The notes below the pieces were generated by a model. That model made no database searches, had not been told where the DNA came from, and saw only the letters and a list, made by a program, of their open reading frames with translations. Source: Gnetum montanum (taxonomy: Eukaryota; Streptophyta; Gnetopsida; Gnetales; Gnetaceae). From it: a stretch of 64,000 nucleotides of DNA. A program made the position numbers and the translations under genes. Below, one piece after another: positions 48,364-59,539 of this stretch (positions are counted from its first letter, which is position 1; each line of letters starts with the position of its first letter). The DNA is taken from positions 345,864 to 409,863 of the forward strand of contig MNCI01016010.1 of the NCBI GenBank assembly GCA_015680685.1, in the 5' to 3' direction.

Positions 48364-49210
48364 TGATGGGATGCAATATCGCGTATGCAATATTGTGCAA
48401 GCGATATCATATCGCATCCCTTGCGATATCGCGTCTTCCCCTACGATATTGCGTACGTGATATCACAGTGCATCGTCATATCTATAAATAAGAGGTGGCT
48501 CTCCCTTGTTTCCTCATTCTAGGCCTAGACTGTAGCTAAACTCTAGCAGTTTTTCCACTCCAGAGATAGATTAATTTCCATGTGCTTGCAGTAGGAACTC
48601 CAGAGTGAACGAATCTTTATTTGAGTAGAAATTATACCTGAACACAAGTTTGTGTATAGCAATAAAGACGAGCTTCTTGGATAAACCTTGTAATGCATGG
48701 AATAGGCTAATTAGGATTTTATTTAATGTTATTTATTATCTATTATTTACATTCTTTATTAGTTATTAAATCTCTCTCAACCCTTCTCTCCTAGTTAAGT
48801 GCCCCAGTATGTTCACTTCGAGCATGTGCGTTACGCTTGGTGATCCCAACAACAATTAGCATTTGGTAACAAAGGTTGCATCGGTTTAGGGTGTGAATGG
48901 TAAGTGGGAATGGATGCTAAAACTAGGTTAATTTAGACTTAGTTCATTAGTTAAAGTTAGTAATGAGTCTCTTCAACCCTTCAACTCAATAGCATAGGAG
49001 ATAAAACATAAAAAGATATAAAAATCATATACCTCAGACTTATGTAACCATACACCGTGACAACTACAAGTAAGTCTGGGAAGACAATGAATAATTAACC
49101 TTAAGTGTTCCATGAGGCATGTAGGCACTTAGTCTGTGGAGTTCGACCAGATCGTGCATGCTACACTCGTATTCGTATGGTTGAGTGTAGGGGTACCTCG
49201 CCACTCGTCA
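48364..49210 (+). repeat. Element D 5' LTR
   Basis: 847 bp. Its last 30 bases, GTTGAGTGTAGGGGTACCTC and on, are nearly the same as in element C. Confidence 0.9.
48370..48492 (+). promoter_or_regulatory. Element D LTR promoter: dense AATATCG/GATATC dyads and TATA box
   Basis: GCAATATCGCG, GCAATATTG, GCGATATCATATCGC, GCGATATCGCG, CGATATTGCG and GTGATATCAC lie within about 100 bases, followed by CTATAAATA at 48482-48490. The TATA box is 118 bases into the LTR. Confidence 0.65.
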
Positions 49211-49230
49211 TTGGTGCTGTTGCCGAGGAC
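49211..49230 (+). other. Element D primer-binding site, tRNA-Asp type
   Basis: TTGGTGCTGTTGCCGAGGAC is the best-preserved site in the window and is complementary to plant tRNA-Asp with few mismatches. Confidence 0.75.
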
Positions 49231-49353
49231 TAAGTGTTTGTGTGCTAAGTAGAACATAGGAAATCACTCACATAATTGGGAGCTTAAAAGAACCTTAGGG
49301 TTAATTAAAAGAAAAATTTATATAATGGTTAAATAGCACATCGATAAATAATA

Positions 49354-51830
49354 ATGTCTTCTTCTAATAAGAGCAATTCACCACCTAGGGATAATAAACA
49401 AAACAGTCGACAATCAAAAAAAAACATAACCGAAATCCGCCGGTCCCTCAAAAATACCGAGTGGTATATACTCATACTAATGAGTACATACCAGACTTTA
49501 CCTCTATCCTCCATCAAGATGAACAACTATAATGGAGAGACTTGCAAGGTAACATCGTGTTACCCCCAGATCGGGTAGTCCCAAACATGCTCCTCCGTGC
49601 TTTGGCACAGGTCGGCATGACAGAACTATACGTTGAATACGTTGCAGGAGATTTTGATATAAGGGATTATCAAAACATAGCTACACAATGTATTAGGGAC
49701 TCATGGTAGGAGAGCCAACATACACTGTTGAAGGGCAAAGGGGTCCCGCACATCTTGAGTGAAATCGGAGATAATGAACCCATTATAACAGGTTCTCTAT
49801 CAAATGATGTTCCTCCTCCTAATGATGGTGAGGAGGTGGGGTATTAGAACCTATGCTCCATGATACATAACACTAGTTCTGATCCCCATGAATGCCAACT
49901 GTTCACAGAGGGAACAACAACACATGAAAAGGTTGGGAACTTAGATCGTTATCACGATTGGGGCTGTAGCAGCCGAAGAGAAGATAAGAAGCATTGTCAT
50001 GGCGATGGTTCTCCTTCTCCTTCTCCTTCATCTCATCACTCACCCTCTCCTTCCACATCTAGGCGTAGCCATCATGAGCATAATGGTGAGGATAGTGATA
50101 GGAAAAACAAGAGACCTCAACGAGAGAGTCGAGAGAGAGGAAAAGGACATGAACTAAGGGAAAGTAGGGAACAATGAAGACATCACAGGCATCATGAAAG
50201 AGATAATCATGACAAGCCCCTACTTGCAACCTGAAGTATGCTCGATATAACAGAGGCAATAAGAATTCCAACAAGGCATCAAAAGGATAGTCGGATCAAG
50301 CACTTAGACATGAATAATATCCCATGCTTTCAAGGGGGATACAACTCGGATCTGCAACATCGTTTACAGGCATTCCACAATGCCTATGCCTTGCAAAACA
50401 TAGAAAACAAGTGGTAGAAACTTAAGTTGTTTCCCAAGACATGCATCAAGGAAGCAGAGATTTGGTATTAGTCCTTAGAGCTGGAAACCATCGGGAGGTG
50501 GAGTACAATGTTAGAACTCTTCAACAATAAGTATCAAACATACTCCAGAGTGTCTAATTCACAAGGATGGAAGTAAGGTACTCATGAACCCTTGGATGCT
50601 GCCATGGGCTGCTACTACGCATTGTTACATCGTTGCCCAGGCCATGGATACGCACAACGGGACAAACTTTGCCACATCGTAGATGGGCTAAGATATGAGA
50701 CTAGGAGAACCCTTGGGACTAATGCCCAAGGGAGATTATTAGAACTTAGATCCCATGAGATACATCACTTGTTGGATCAAGTAGCCAAAGAAGAAGAGGA
50801 GCTACAAAAAAGAGAGAGTGCGAAAGAATACAACCATGATCCTTCCCTTCAAAAGAAGGGAGTGAAATTTTGTGATGAGGAGGATGAGTCACCACTTGAA
50901 GAGTTGGTGAACAGAAAAAACCTTGCCGATTGAAAAGATAACAAAAAAAGTATTAGCTAAGGTGGATCAACTATGGGATTCCTTAGACTCTAGACTTGAA
51001 ACCATCCTGAAAATCGTAGAAGAGTCTAAGGTGGAATAAAGTAGTAACAAAGGTAAGACAAAGAGGCGAGATACAGGTCCTACATATAACAAGGATAAAG
51101 GGAAAACAACTATCTCCAATGAGGTTGTGGATTTAGACACAAATAATGACAGTGGATGTGAGATCTACCAATATGACCATCATAAGGAATGTTGTTCAAT
51201 CATCTCACATCTACAAGATTTTGGGGTGTATGCAATTAACCCAAGACTTAACCAATGGAAAACACCCCAAAGGTTACCGTATCCTCAAGGTAACCCAAGG
51301 TAGTTCCACCAATCATTAATGTACTATCCAAGTGGAACTCCACCACAACCCATCGAACAACATCAGTAGTGGCAATACCCACAGTCATGGGGGATGTCAT
51401 CGTTGAAACAACAATACCCTTACCAAAAACTTGATACTTATGGCTATTATGTGCAACAGCCGGTTTCTCCAAGTGACTCTATGGGTCACACAACTTCCCA
51501 ACATCACTACCAAGTTCAGGAGTACTTTAGGAGGACTCTTTCTCCTCCGAGAGAAATCCCACATACACACCATCCTCCAACTCTATCTGCACCTCTTCCA
51601 CCTGTAGTTCCCATACAACCTGCTCCAACAATGCAAGGGGAACTCCCCACTCAACCGTAGCAATGTAACGCTGTGAGAGCTATAAACATTCAGCCCACTA
51701 CTAGTTATGACAACTGTAAAAAGAGAAGACCTTTCTTCAAAATCAAAAGCCCAGACAAGCTCTCACAAAAAAAAGCAGCTGAATCTATATACGTTCCTCC
51801 ACCATCCAAGACTTCGAGGCACCCTTCAGT
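49354..51830 (+). pseudogene. Element D gag and linker remnant
   Basis: Starts MSSSNKSNSPPRDNKQNSRQ at 49354. N-terminal region: TSILHQDEQL and LLRALAQVGMTELYVEYVAG. Then a Ser/Pro and Arg/Glu-rich basic linker (49960-50170, RESRERGKGHELRE), IPCFQGGYNSDLQHRLQAFH, and the gag core with MLELFNNKYQTYSRVSN and GCYYALLHRCPGHGYAQRD (50505-50700). A Glu/Lys-rich tail leads to CEIYQYDHHKECC at 51157-51195, a knuckle with Tyr for the second Cys. A Gln/Tyr/Pro/Thr-rich linker follows to 51830. Several stops are TAG where the clade has Gln or Trp. Confidence 0.85.
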
Positions 51831-52686
51831 CCAACAACAGAGCTATACGCATATGGTTATGTTAACGCATACCGTAATTGACTGGATCAAGGTAGGCCCC
51901 CTTCCTAGGAAACTCTCTGATCCTAGAAGCCCCTTAATCTATTGACAAATCACTGGGAACAAACCACATAAGGCTCTTCTTGACTCACATTCTAGAGTCA
52001 ACCTAATCTCACGAGAAATGTATTAATCTTGGAACCTGCCCCAACTTAAGAAGAGCAACATTCAACTAGAGCTAGCTGACTAGTCCATCACCATTCCCTT
52101 GGGATTGGTGGAGGACATCATTACCACTATGTGTGGGTGGTCATACCCAGTTGACTTCCTAGTGATAGAAGTTAACGATAACAACAGGGACTTCCCAATT
52201 ATAATGAGAAGGCCATGGCTAAGTACGATAGATGCGTGCCTAGGGATATGCGATCTTTCCTTGGAGATATCTAAGGTAAACGTGTACAGAAAGATTGAGA
52301 AGAAGAAAGTTCCATGCATCACATACAGTGACTTAGAGGGAGATGACATGGAAGAATGTTCAGCATCTCTTCCATGTAATCGGTATGCCCAAGAAATAGA
52401 AATTCAAAGGTGCCTATATGTATTAACGACACAAGTAGTGGACACCCCATGGTTGACAGCTAAACGAAAGATCAACCCAATATGCATAGAACGAACTGAA
52501 GAAACAACTCATGCTAATAATGAAGGCATAGACACATTTGAATATGAGCGTCACCAACTTTCACCCCTTAGTCTAAGAACATCAGTTGGGAGAAGTTGGG
52601 CACTTTTACGAAATTCAAATAGGCACTCATTATTTTGGATCTCTCTATTTCCATTCAATCATGGGGGAGATGGCCACCTATGCTAA
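51831..52686 (+). pseudogene. Element D protease fused to coding-region end
   Basis: LLDSHSRVNLISREMY (51973) shows the active-site Asp but with His in place of the Gly of Asp-Ser-Gly. LGLVEDIITTMCGWSYPVDF and FPIIMRRPWLSTIDA follow in an open stretch of 195 residues from 52099 that runs to NHGGDGHLC. In element B the matching end lies after integrase, so pol has been removed while an open frame remained across the junction near 52540-52620. Confidence 0.8.
52657..52673 (+). other. Polypurine-tract-like motif at coding end
   Basis: CAATCATGGGGGAGATG, as in element B at 26896-26914. Confidence 0.5.
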
Positions 52687-52704
52687 TCATTGGAGGCCCT
52701 CAGT

Positions 52705-52925
52705 TCTTTTACACATTTTTTTTACATGTTTTTGTTTTACACATTTTTTGTCTTACACATTTTTGTCTTACACATTTTTATTTTACATGTTTTTTTTTAC
52801 ACATTTTTGTTTTACAATTTTTTTTTGCACATTTTTATTTTACAAATTTCTTTAACTTATCTTGTTTTTGTTTTACAACATCGTTATAATTTTTCATTGT
52901 GTGTGTGTGTGTGTGTTTTATCCAT
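52705..52925 (+). repeat. T-rich tandem block and GT microsatellite
   Basis: About twelve units of TTTTACACATTTTTG-like sequence, then a (GT)n run at 52895-52917. Confidence 0.85.
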
Positions 52926-54612
52926 CCTATAATTTTTTCACCCAATAAGTGTTCTTCATTATGGTATGAATTGTTCTTCCATTTGATTGCTAATGTTTGG
53001 TTTTTACCTTTAAGTTACGATGTTGATACTAAGGTATGTTTCTTTTGATATGGTAGGCAATGAGTCCACTTCATCCATTCATCCATAAAAGTCTATGGTC
53101 TCTCTTGGCTTGGAAATGTATAGTCCCTTTCTAATAAGAACTCTAACAAATTGGTGACTAAGTATTTTTCAAACTAAGGAAGGACTCAAGGATTGAAAAG
53201 GGTGTGACTTCAAGGGAACTTGATACATTTGTGTTGGCCATTCTCTTGGGTACTTGGATGTTTTCTTCTTGAGTTTTCTTATCATTCCAACATCACCCAA
53301 TTATCAGAAGCTGAGTCAATAAAAATAAAAAGTTTTTGCATGGTGTGGTTCTCATGCATAAAAAAATAAAAAAATAAAAAAACAAAGAGAAAAGACAAAT
53401 AAAAAGTGAGAATTCAAAGCACACCCCTTAGACAAAATAATCCTTTGGGCTACAAGCACTAGTTATGAAACTCAAAATAAAAAGGTTCCCTCTAACTAAG
53501 GCCCTTCTCACTTCCCATTCTTTCCTCATTCATTTCATCGGAATGGTGGTGGATCTTTGGAGATGCATTCTTATTATTCAAGTGGATGGATGGACCAAAT
53601 GCATTGATTCCAAGTCACATTAATCATGAAACACACAAGGGGCTATACACCACCTTGTTCTTGGGATTCCATTCCATTCTCTTCTCTCCATCCTTCTCTC
53701 CATTGTTCACCTCATTGCCAGTTGTATCATTAGTGTATATTTTGGTAGATGCATTGTTTTATTTTTGGTAAATTCTTATGGTTAAGACTTTAACTCTTAT
53801 TCCAAAGGACATTCCTAGAGCCTACAGACTCTTTGAATGTGGGTTTGTTAGGAAATTAATGGTATGAGCCTGCTTTGCGGAGGATCCACTGACACTCCTA
53901 TTTGGTGCACCCGTTAAATTCTTTCCCTTAACATTTTGCAATTAATTTTATTTTGTTCATTTCCATCTTGACATCAATTTTATCAATGTCCTAATTTTCT
54001 CTTTTTATCCATCCTTCTTATTCCTTTTCTTTTTCCATTTTCTCGCTATTGGAGGTTCATGATTAGTCATGGGGGTATGGGGCCCAATTTTTTCGATTTT
54101 CTCCTAACCCCCCTACACCTTTGGTAGTCATCATTAATATATCTCCAGATCCATATCAACCATACCACAACTTAGCCAATGGACTTTTATTGAGGAAAGG
54201 TATCCATTAAATGATAATTCATCTACCCTTGCTAATACAAAACTGTGTTGTGTGTGCAGATGGCGATCATGCAATAATGGATTGGATCTAGAGGAAACAC
54301 TTGGAATGGAGCGGTATTGAAGTAGCTATGCAAGGAGCAAGATTGATGACGTGCTTACGGATGGACAATGAAAGGCGCAATCTAGGAATTGGCAGTAGCA
54401 ACACTTCTTTCTCTCTTTCTCTTTCTCAGCTGCCAAATGAGGCCTGATGTCAATGTAATAAGGTGTTCACCCTTGTTGTCATGAACACCAGTTTTGTTGT
54501 GTCTTGCAATGATGATCCATTCACATGTCATCCCATTAGTTTCATTTGAGTCAATAATCCCATACCTTCCCGATATTATTGTAAGGAACTCAAGGACGAG
54601 TTTTCATTTAGT
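52926..54612 (+). other. Element D 3' non-coding region
   Basis: Matches element B (for example GCACACCCCTTAGACA and TCAATAATCCCATACCTT). TGTGTGCAGATGGC at 54251-54264 matches the acceptor-like start of element C ORF3, but only about 20 codons remain before stops. Confidence 0.6.
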
Positions 54613-54622
54613 CATGGGGGTA
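54613..54622 (+). other. Element D polypurine tract
   Basis: CATGGGGGTA directly before the 3' LTR. Confidence 0.65.
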
Positions 54623-55330
54623 TGATGGGATGTGATATCACATGGGCCGTGATATTGCATCCCTCACGATATCGCATCTTTCCTTGTGATATCGCGTATG
54701 CAATATCATGGTGCATCATCATATCTATAAATAAGAGGCGTCTCTCCCTTGTTTCCTCATTCTAGGCCTAGACCGTAGCTAAAATTTGGTAGTTTTTCCA
54801 CTCCAGAGATAGATTAATTTCCATATGCCCACAGTAGGAACTCCAAAGTGAATGGATCTTTATTCGAGCAAACATTGTACTTGAACACAAGTTTTTGTAC
54901 AACAATAAAGATGATCTTCTTGGATAAACCTTGCAGTGCATGGAATAGGCTAATTAGGATTTTATTTACTATTATTTATTATCTATTATTTACATGCTTT
55001 ATTAGTTATTAAATCTCTCTCAACCCTTCTCTCCTAGTTAAGTGCCTTNAATTTAGACTTAGTTCATTAGTTAAAGTTAGTAATTAGTCTCTTCAACCCT
55101 TCAACTCAATAGCATAGGAGATAAAACATAAAAAGATATAAAAATCATATACCTCATACTTACTTAACCATACACCATGACAACTACAAGTAAGTCTAGG
55201 AAGACAATGAATAATTAACCTTAAGTGTTCCATGAGGCGTGTAGGCACTTAGTCTGCGGAGTTCGACCGGATCATGCATTCTACGCTCGTATTCGTATGG
55301 TTGAGTGTAGGGGTACCTCGCCACTCATCA
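54623..55330 (+). repeat. Element D 3' LTR with assembly gap
   Basis: 708 bp against 847 for the 5' LTR. The N at 55049 sits exactly where about 135-140 bases of the 5' LTR (around 48805-48938) are lacking. GATATC dyads and CTATAAATA (54725-54733) are present. Confidence 0.9.
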
Positions 55331-55335
55331 GTTGC

Positions 55336-56430
55336 CTTATGAAATCGATATTTGCCTTAGTTGTCTCTCCATTCTCCACACTTGAAGCACTAAATGTTTA
55401 ATGAGCTATTTCCTTGATTCTTGCCTTCCTTATCTTGGTCCTTCCTTGCTTTTCCCTTTTCATCACCTTTATGAGTCTTCTTGTCATGGCTATCCTCATT
55501 CTCATATTTGAACTTAGATTTCCTTTCAAATATAAATCCCTTCTTCTTGCCCTTGAAAGTTTGTTTGCTCTTATTTTTTAATCCACTTAATTTCTTTGTA
55601 GCATTGAGTACCAAATAATAAGTTTGATCGAGATTTTGTGGCTCATAAAAAGAAAACTCCTACTAATACAGCATTTCGATATCTCCTTAAAATATTGAAG
55701 TCTATTCATAATTCTTTTAGTTTACCTTAGCTTAATAGAATAGATTACAGAATTTGATGTAGAATTATTTGACATCCTTGTGACCTTGCCTTAGGAATTT
55801 TAACTTCATAATAATCTCTTATCTCTAATGATACTATTCAAATTTTCTTTTTGACCTATATTTCATCAAATTCCAATCTCTCATGGATTAACCATTTTGT
55901 ATTTCATAATCCTAGGACCTCTTTTCCCACCAAGTATAAGCTATACCTTCTAATCTAGATTTAACAATATGCATAAGCTCTACCTTCTAATCTGGATTTA
56001 GAGATATGTACCTTCAATTTATTTCGTACCTCTTCCAACTAGAAATTCTTGTTAAGTGCTTTTAGCCAACTTGCAAAAGCATTGGTACAATCTACACCAT
56101 TGATAGTCATCAACTTTGTGTATAGAAGTCTTGTAGCTTTTTTGAACACTCTAGCAAGTCTTACCTTATCATCCTTATCAAGCTTTCCTAGAGAAGAAGT
56201 ATTTACCATAGTTGAAGCCTTCATAATTCTTATTTGAAGAATAGGATTCCCTCCGATTGGAATCTTTGGCTAATAGGTTCCTATACTCCCATATTTGGAT
56301 TATCACCACTTGGTTGTGAAACTTCTTCATCTTAATGTGCATGATCTTTACTTCCACATGTATGGATATGGCTAGGACTAGCATTCTTATCTACCTTTAC
56401 ATTAATTTCATCCAATAGAGAAACCATATA
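55336..56430 (-). pseudogene. Element F gag remnant
   Basis: Minus-strand reading starts near 56427 (MVSLLDEINVKVDKNASPSH). KATRLLYTKLMTINGVDCTN and FASWLKALNKNF follow at 56150-56040, then a decayed core. The tail is very Lys-rich (55614-55390; KQTFKGKKKGFIFERKSKFK) and ends at Cys-Phe-Lys-Cys-Gly-Glu, the first half of a zinc knuckle whose His and last Cys are not clear. A stop lies just before the knuckle. Confidence 0.65.
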
Positions 56431-56556
56431 TGCTATCCATGTGTCTATTCAGAGCTTGCACCTATTTCTTCTTACGTACCATATGAGTTAGACAAAATCC
56501 TCAATCAATTCCAAGCAACACAAAGCTCCAAAGCTCAAAAAAGAAAAAAAAACTCA

Positions 56557-56576
56557 ACAAAATATACCAATAACAC
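56557..56576 (-). other. Element F primer-binding site, initiator-Met type, decayed
   Basis: Minus strand reads TTATTGGTATATTTTG just inside the 5' LTR; the first half matches TTGGTATCAGAGC. Confidence 0.45.
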
Positions 56577-57530
56577 TAGAGAAGGTTTACTTTAATAACT
56601 AATCACCTTCATATACTAAATCTAGATATTATGCAAAGGTAAAATGTTTTGCTAGAAAACAAGAAAAATAGCTATAATTAATTAATTAATTAGAATATTA
56701 TAATTGGGTTTTGAAAACCCATAACTTCCAAAGCCTTTCACCCTTAAATGATATTGTAGAGCATGAGGCTTTACAACCATATAATGGTTGTTCTTAATGA
56801 AAGATACAACCAATAGAGAATCCCTTCCACAACCCAGGATTTAGATATTGACTCATAAGTAAGACACAAAAGAATAGACTACATGGCTTAACACATCACA
56901 TAATTGACCTTAAAGCTACAATCACCAATTGTACTCACTCAATTTGCTCTCACATCCTCTCTTGCTAATCTCTCCACACTCAAGAGTTCTCTTTCTTAGT
57001 CATGGTATTAACAAGTATGAATTACATCAATATTTATGAATAACAAGAGATAAGAAACCTAGAAACCTTCTCTTAACTCTACTTGAGCTTCTTCAGTTAT
57101 TTCTATAGCCTTCTCACCTTCTCCCTGGTTGTTTTCTTTCTTTTCTAACTTATCCTAGTTGTTTTCTAAATTGGGATGGGTGAATTTGGAAGTTTTCCTA
57201 GTTGTATGGGTTGTCTCTAACCTTGCAAAGATGTCTCCTATTTTCAAGGGAGACGTCTCCAATGTAGCCAAGACATCTCCTTCTAGGATAAGACATCTCC
57301 TCCTAGTAGGAGACGTCTTGGGTAAGACATCTTGTCTATAGCAAGATGTCTTCCCTGCAAAGACTACACTCATGACAAGGTATTTTCCTTGACCTCAAGG
57401 CATCTTTTATCAAACCCAAGCCTTGGCCAATACATCTTCTTACCCTCCAAGACATCTTTAACAATCCTGAAACCTTTAAACATAAATGTAGGGCAGGAAA
57501 ATAGAAGATTAGAAGAGATGTCCCTCCACA
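56577..57530 (-). repeat. Element F 5' LTR
   Basis: 954 bp. Partner of 45069-46008. Contains about ten AGATGTCT/AGACATCT words at 57220-57460. Confidence 0.8.
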
Positions 57531-57535
57531 AGTGA

Positions 57536-58060
57536 TAAATAAGAGGGTCTTTAAGTTCCCACAACATGTAAAACTAGCCTCAACTTTGAAGCTCACCTTA
57601 AGAGAAAACTACATATGGAGCATACCACCAAGGAATCTCTCAAGTATGATATCTTCAATCAAGTTAGACTTATTTAATGTTGTTCACTTAGGCTTCATTC
57701 TCAATGAACTCCACATGTTACCACATCTCAAAACCATAATCATAAAGAGTGCATATATAAAAGTCCTTCCTAGGTATATAGAAAGTTTTACTTCTTGAAA
57801 ATTTGAAGTTGGAAGATTGTCATTGGCATACATAACTACCATTAGCTTTTGAGAGCCTTTCATTGTTCAAACAATTAAATCTCCTCGACTATAATAACAT
57901 AATTTCCCTTCCAAAAAACTTTAAAAGATTGGGATCTTTAAGGCTATTATTTTTAATTCACTACAAAAATCTCAAAGAATTGAGATAACATTTCACAATT
58001 TACCTTCTCTAGAATTTTTGGATATGCATGGTTGCATTGAATTAATATCAAAGTAGATGA
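57536..58060 (+). pseudogene. Leucine-rich-repeat gene fragment, right part
   Basis: Reads FPQHVKLASTLKLTLRENYI, LPHLKTIIIKSAYIKVLPRY with IESFTS, then after a frameshift LFKQLNLLDYNNIISLPKNF with KRLGSLRLLFL. The Leu-x-x-Leu-x-Leu...Ile-x-x-Leu-Pro pattern is typical of plant NLR LRRs. With element F and one duplication removed, the frame of 44541-45068 (ending FEYNGWIGE) runs straight into this one. Stops and frameshifts make it a pseudogene. Confidence 0.65.
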
Positions 58061-58679
58061 ATTTATTTGTCCATATAGAAAATTTATAAAAAATAAACAT
58101 TTTTTAATATTCATATCTTATTATAAGATGTCATTTTTTTTGATAAGCATGACATAAATATAAAATGTATACATTATTAGAGATGTAGAGACAAATCTTA
58201 TGTTTTTGACTTCAGTTATACCTTACATTGCTAAATTATTATATTGGTTTAATAATTCTAATAATAATGGTTAGATGACTAAAATTTATTATTAGAGGAG
58301 TAAAGATGTGTTGAAGTTAATTGTGTGTTTTTTTTATTATTATATAACCCCCACTGGAATTCTTTATGGTAGTGAATGTAAAGTATGAAGTTTGATTAAT
58401 GGCTAGTTTACTACAAAAGCAATGGTTTTTAACATCTTTAAAAATTGAAAATATGAAGGGAAACATCCATTATTTTTTCTTTCATTTTTACAACTTTTTA
58501 TCTACTCACTATTAATGTTTTGTTGCCAATAGTTTGTAATTATACTTTGAACAACTTATAATATCTACAATTGGAATCAAACTTGTGTTGTAAAAAATTG
58601 TGTAATTTTTATTCACTAAGCACATATAATATCAAAGGGTTGATTATATTTACATATTATTTATTTTCTATTTTAATAG
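58061..58679. other. No feature recognised
   Basis: Very AT-rich; no coding similarity seen. Confidence 0.35.
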
Positions 58680-58935
58680 GAGGTGTGTATTTTCAAGATA
58701 AAAAATATGTTGATTTTGGTGAATAAATCTGATGGTCAAAATTATGAGCTCTATAAGATCAATGTGGAGGACCTATTGTATGAGCAAGAACTTGAGTTGC
58801 TTATAGAAATACCAAGTACAAAACCTACTTTCATTTTCATTAATTTATGGAGAAAACTATATCAAAGAGCTCTAGCATTTAATTAACATTATATGGATCA
58901 TTCCATTCTTAAAAATATGCAAGAGGAATGTAACA
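58680..58935 (+). pseudogene. Ty1/copia gag fragment
   Basis: Reads NKSDGQNYELYKINVEDLLY, then LWRKLYQRALAFN and YMDHSILKNMQEE. This is the order of the copia gag N-terminus (Asp-Gly-x-Asn-Tyr...Trp-Lys...Leu...Ala-x-x-x-Ile). No LTR or primer site is seen beside it. Confidence 0.5.
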
Positions 58936-59139
58936 TCCCTATCTAAAGCTCCTTCCTTTTGTTGATATGTTATATGACTCAAACCTTGTATGTGTTGTGC
59001 CTAGCTTATTTGTTGTACCTTAACCTTATATTGTACTTTGTTCATTTGATAATTTACTATCATATTTGCTTATATAGATATTATGTTGTTCTTTTCTAAG
59101 GTGGAATTATATGGGGGTGTTGGAACCTTAAAATAATTA

Positions 59140-59275
59140 CAATATAGGTACACCCCAAGATATATAGTCTGACTAGAAATTTACAACTCAACATTGCCCA
59201 CTAAAATCGAACCCATGACATGGAGCTTTCAAATCAAGAGTCTTACTACTAGGCTAATACATAATTATTAAGGTG
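59140..59275 (-). repeat. Possible tRNA-derived SINE or tRNA-like fragment
   Basis: Minus strand has TAGCCTAGTAGTAAG (59257-59243, box-A-like) and GGGTTCGATTT (59214-59204, box-B-like). Spacing is about 40 bases. There is no cloverleaf, so it is not called a tRNA gene. Confidence 0.45.
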
Positions 59276-59539
59276 GAATTATATGATTATATTATTTTAT
59301 TCTATAAACCATATGTACATATTTGATTATATATTACACTTAGTTGATTGATTTTATGTTTAATTAAATTAATATTTTATTGTTTCGCTGGTCTATTTGG
59401 ACATTTAATTAATATAATATTAGACCATATTATATTAAAAAACAACTTTATGCCAAAGCACCAAGCATAAGAAAATAAATAAATGAAGCAAAGGTCCTAG
59501 GTTCTAAACACCATGGTGTTACACACTCTTGATCTTAAA

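Larger units (their letters stand above)
48364..55330 (+). mobile_element. Element D: non-autonomous relative of element B, nested in element F
   Basis: LTRs TGATGGG...TCGTCA (48364-49210) and TGATGGG...TCATCA (54623-55330) are flanked by GTTGT (48359-48363) and GTTGC (55331-55335). Internal order: tRNA-Asp primer site, gag, protease, HGGDG end, T-rich block, 3' non-coding, polypurine tract. The whole RT-RNase H-integrase part is missing, with protease joined directly to the coding end. Confidence 0.9.
45069..57530 (-). mobile_element. Element F: minus-strand Ty3/gypsy element interrupted by element D
   Basis: LTRs at 56577-57530 (5') and 45069-46008 (3') share gene-order-independent similarity over more than 900 bp. 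Minus-strand LTR starts are TGGAGGGACATC and TGTAGGGACACC. Flanks AGAGA (45064-45068) and AGTGA (57531-57535) fit a 5-bp duplication with one change. Order on the minus strand: LTR, primer site, gag, [element D], protease, integrase C-terminus, LTR. RT, RNase H and most of integrase are missing. Confidence 0.8.

Noticed and set aside
52586-52932. Phe-rich open frames as membrane proteins
   Set aside because: They are translations of the T-rich tandem block in three frames.
59204-59257. tRNA gene on the minus strand
   Set aside because: Box-like sequences present, but no acceptor stem or anticodon arm pairs; called SINE-like at most.
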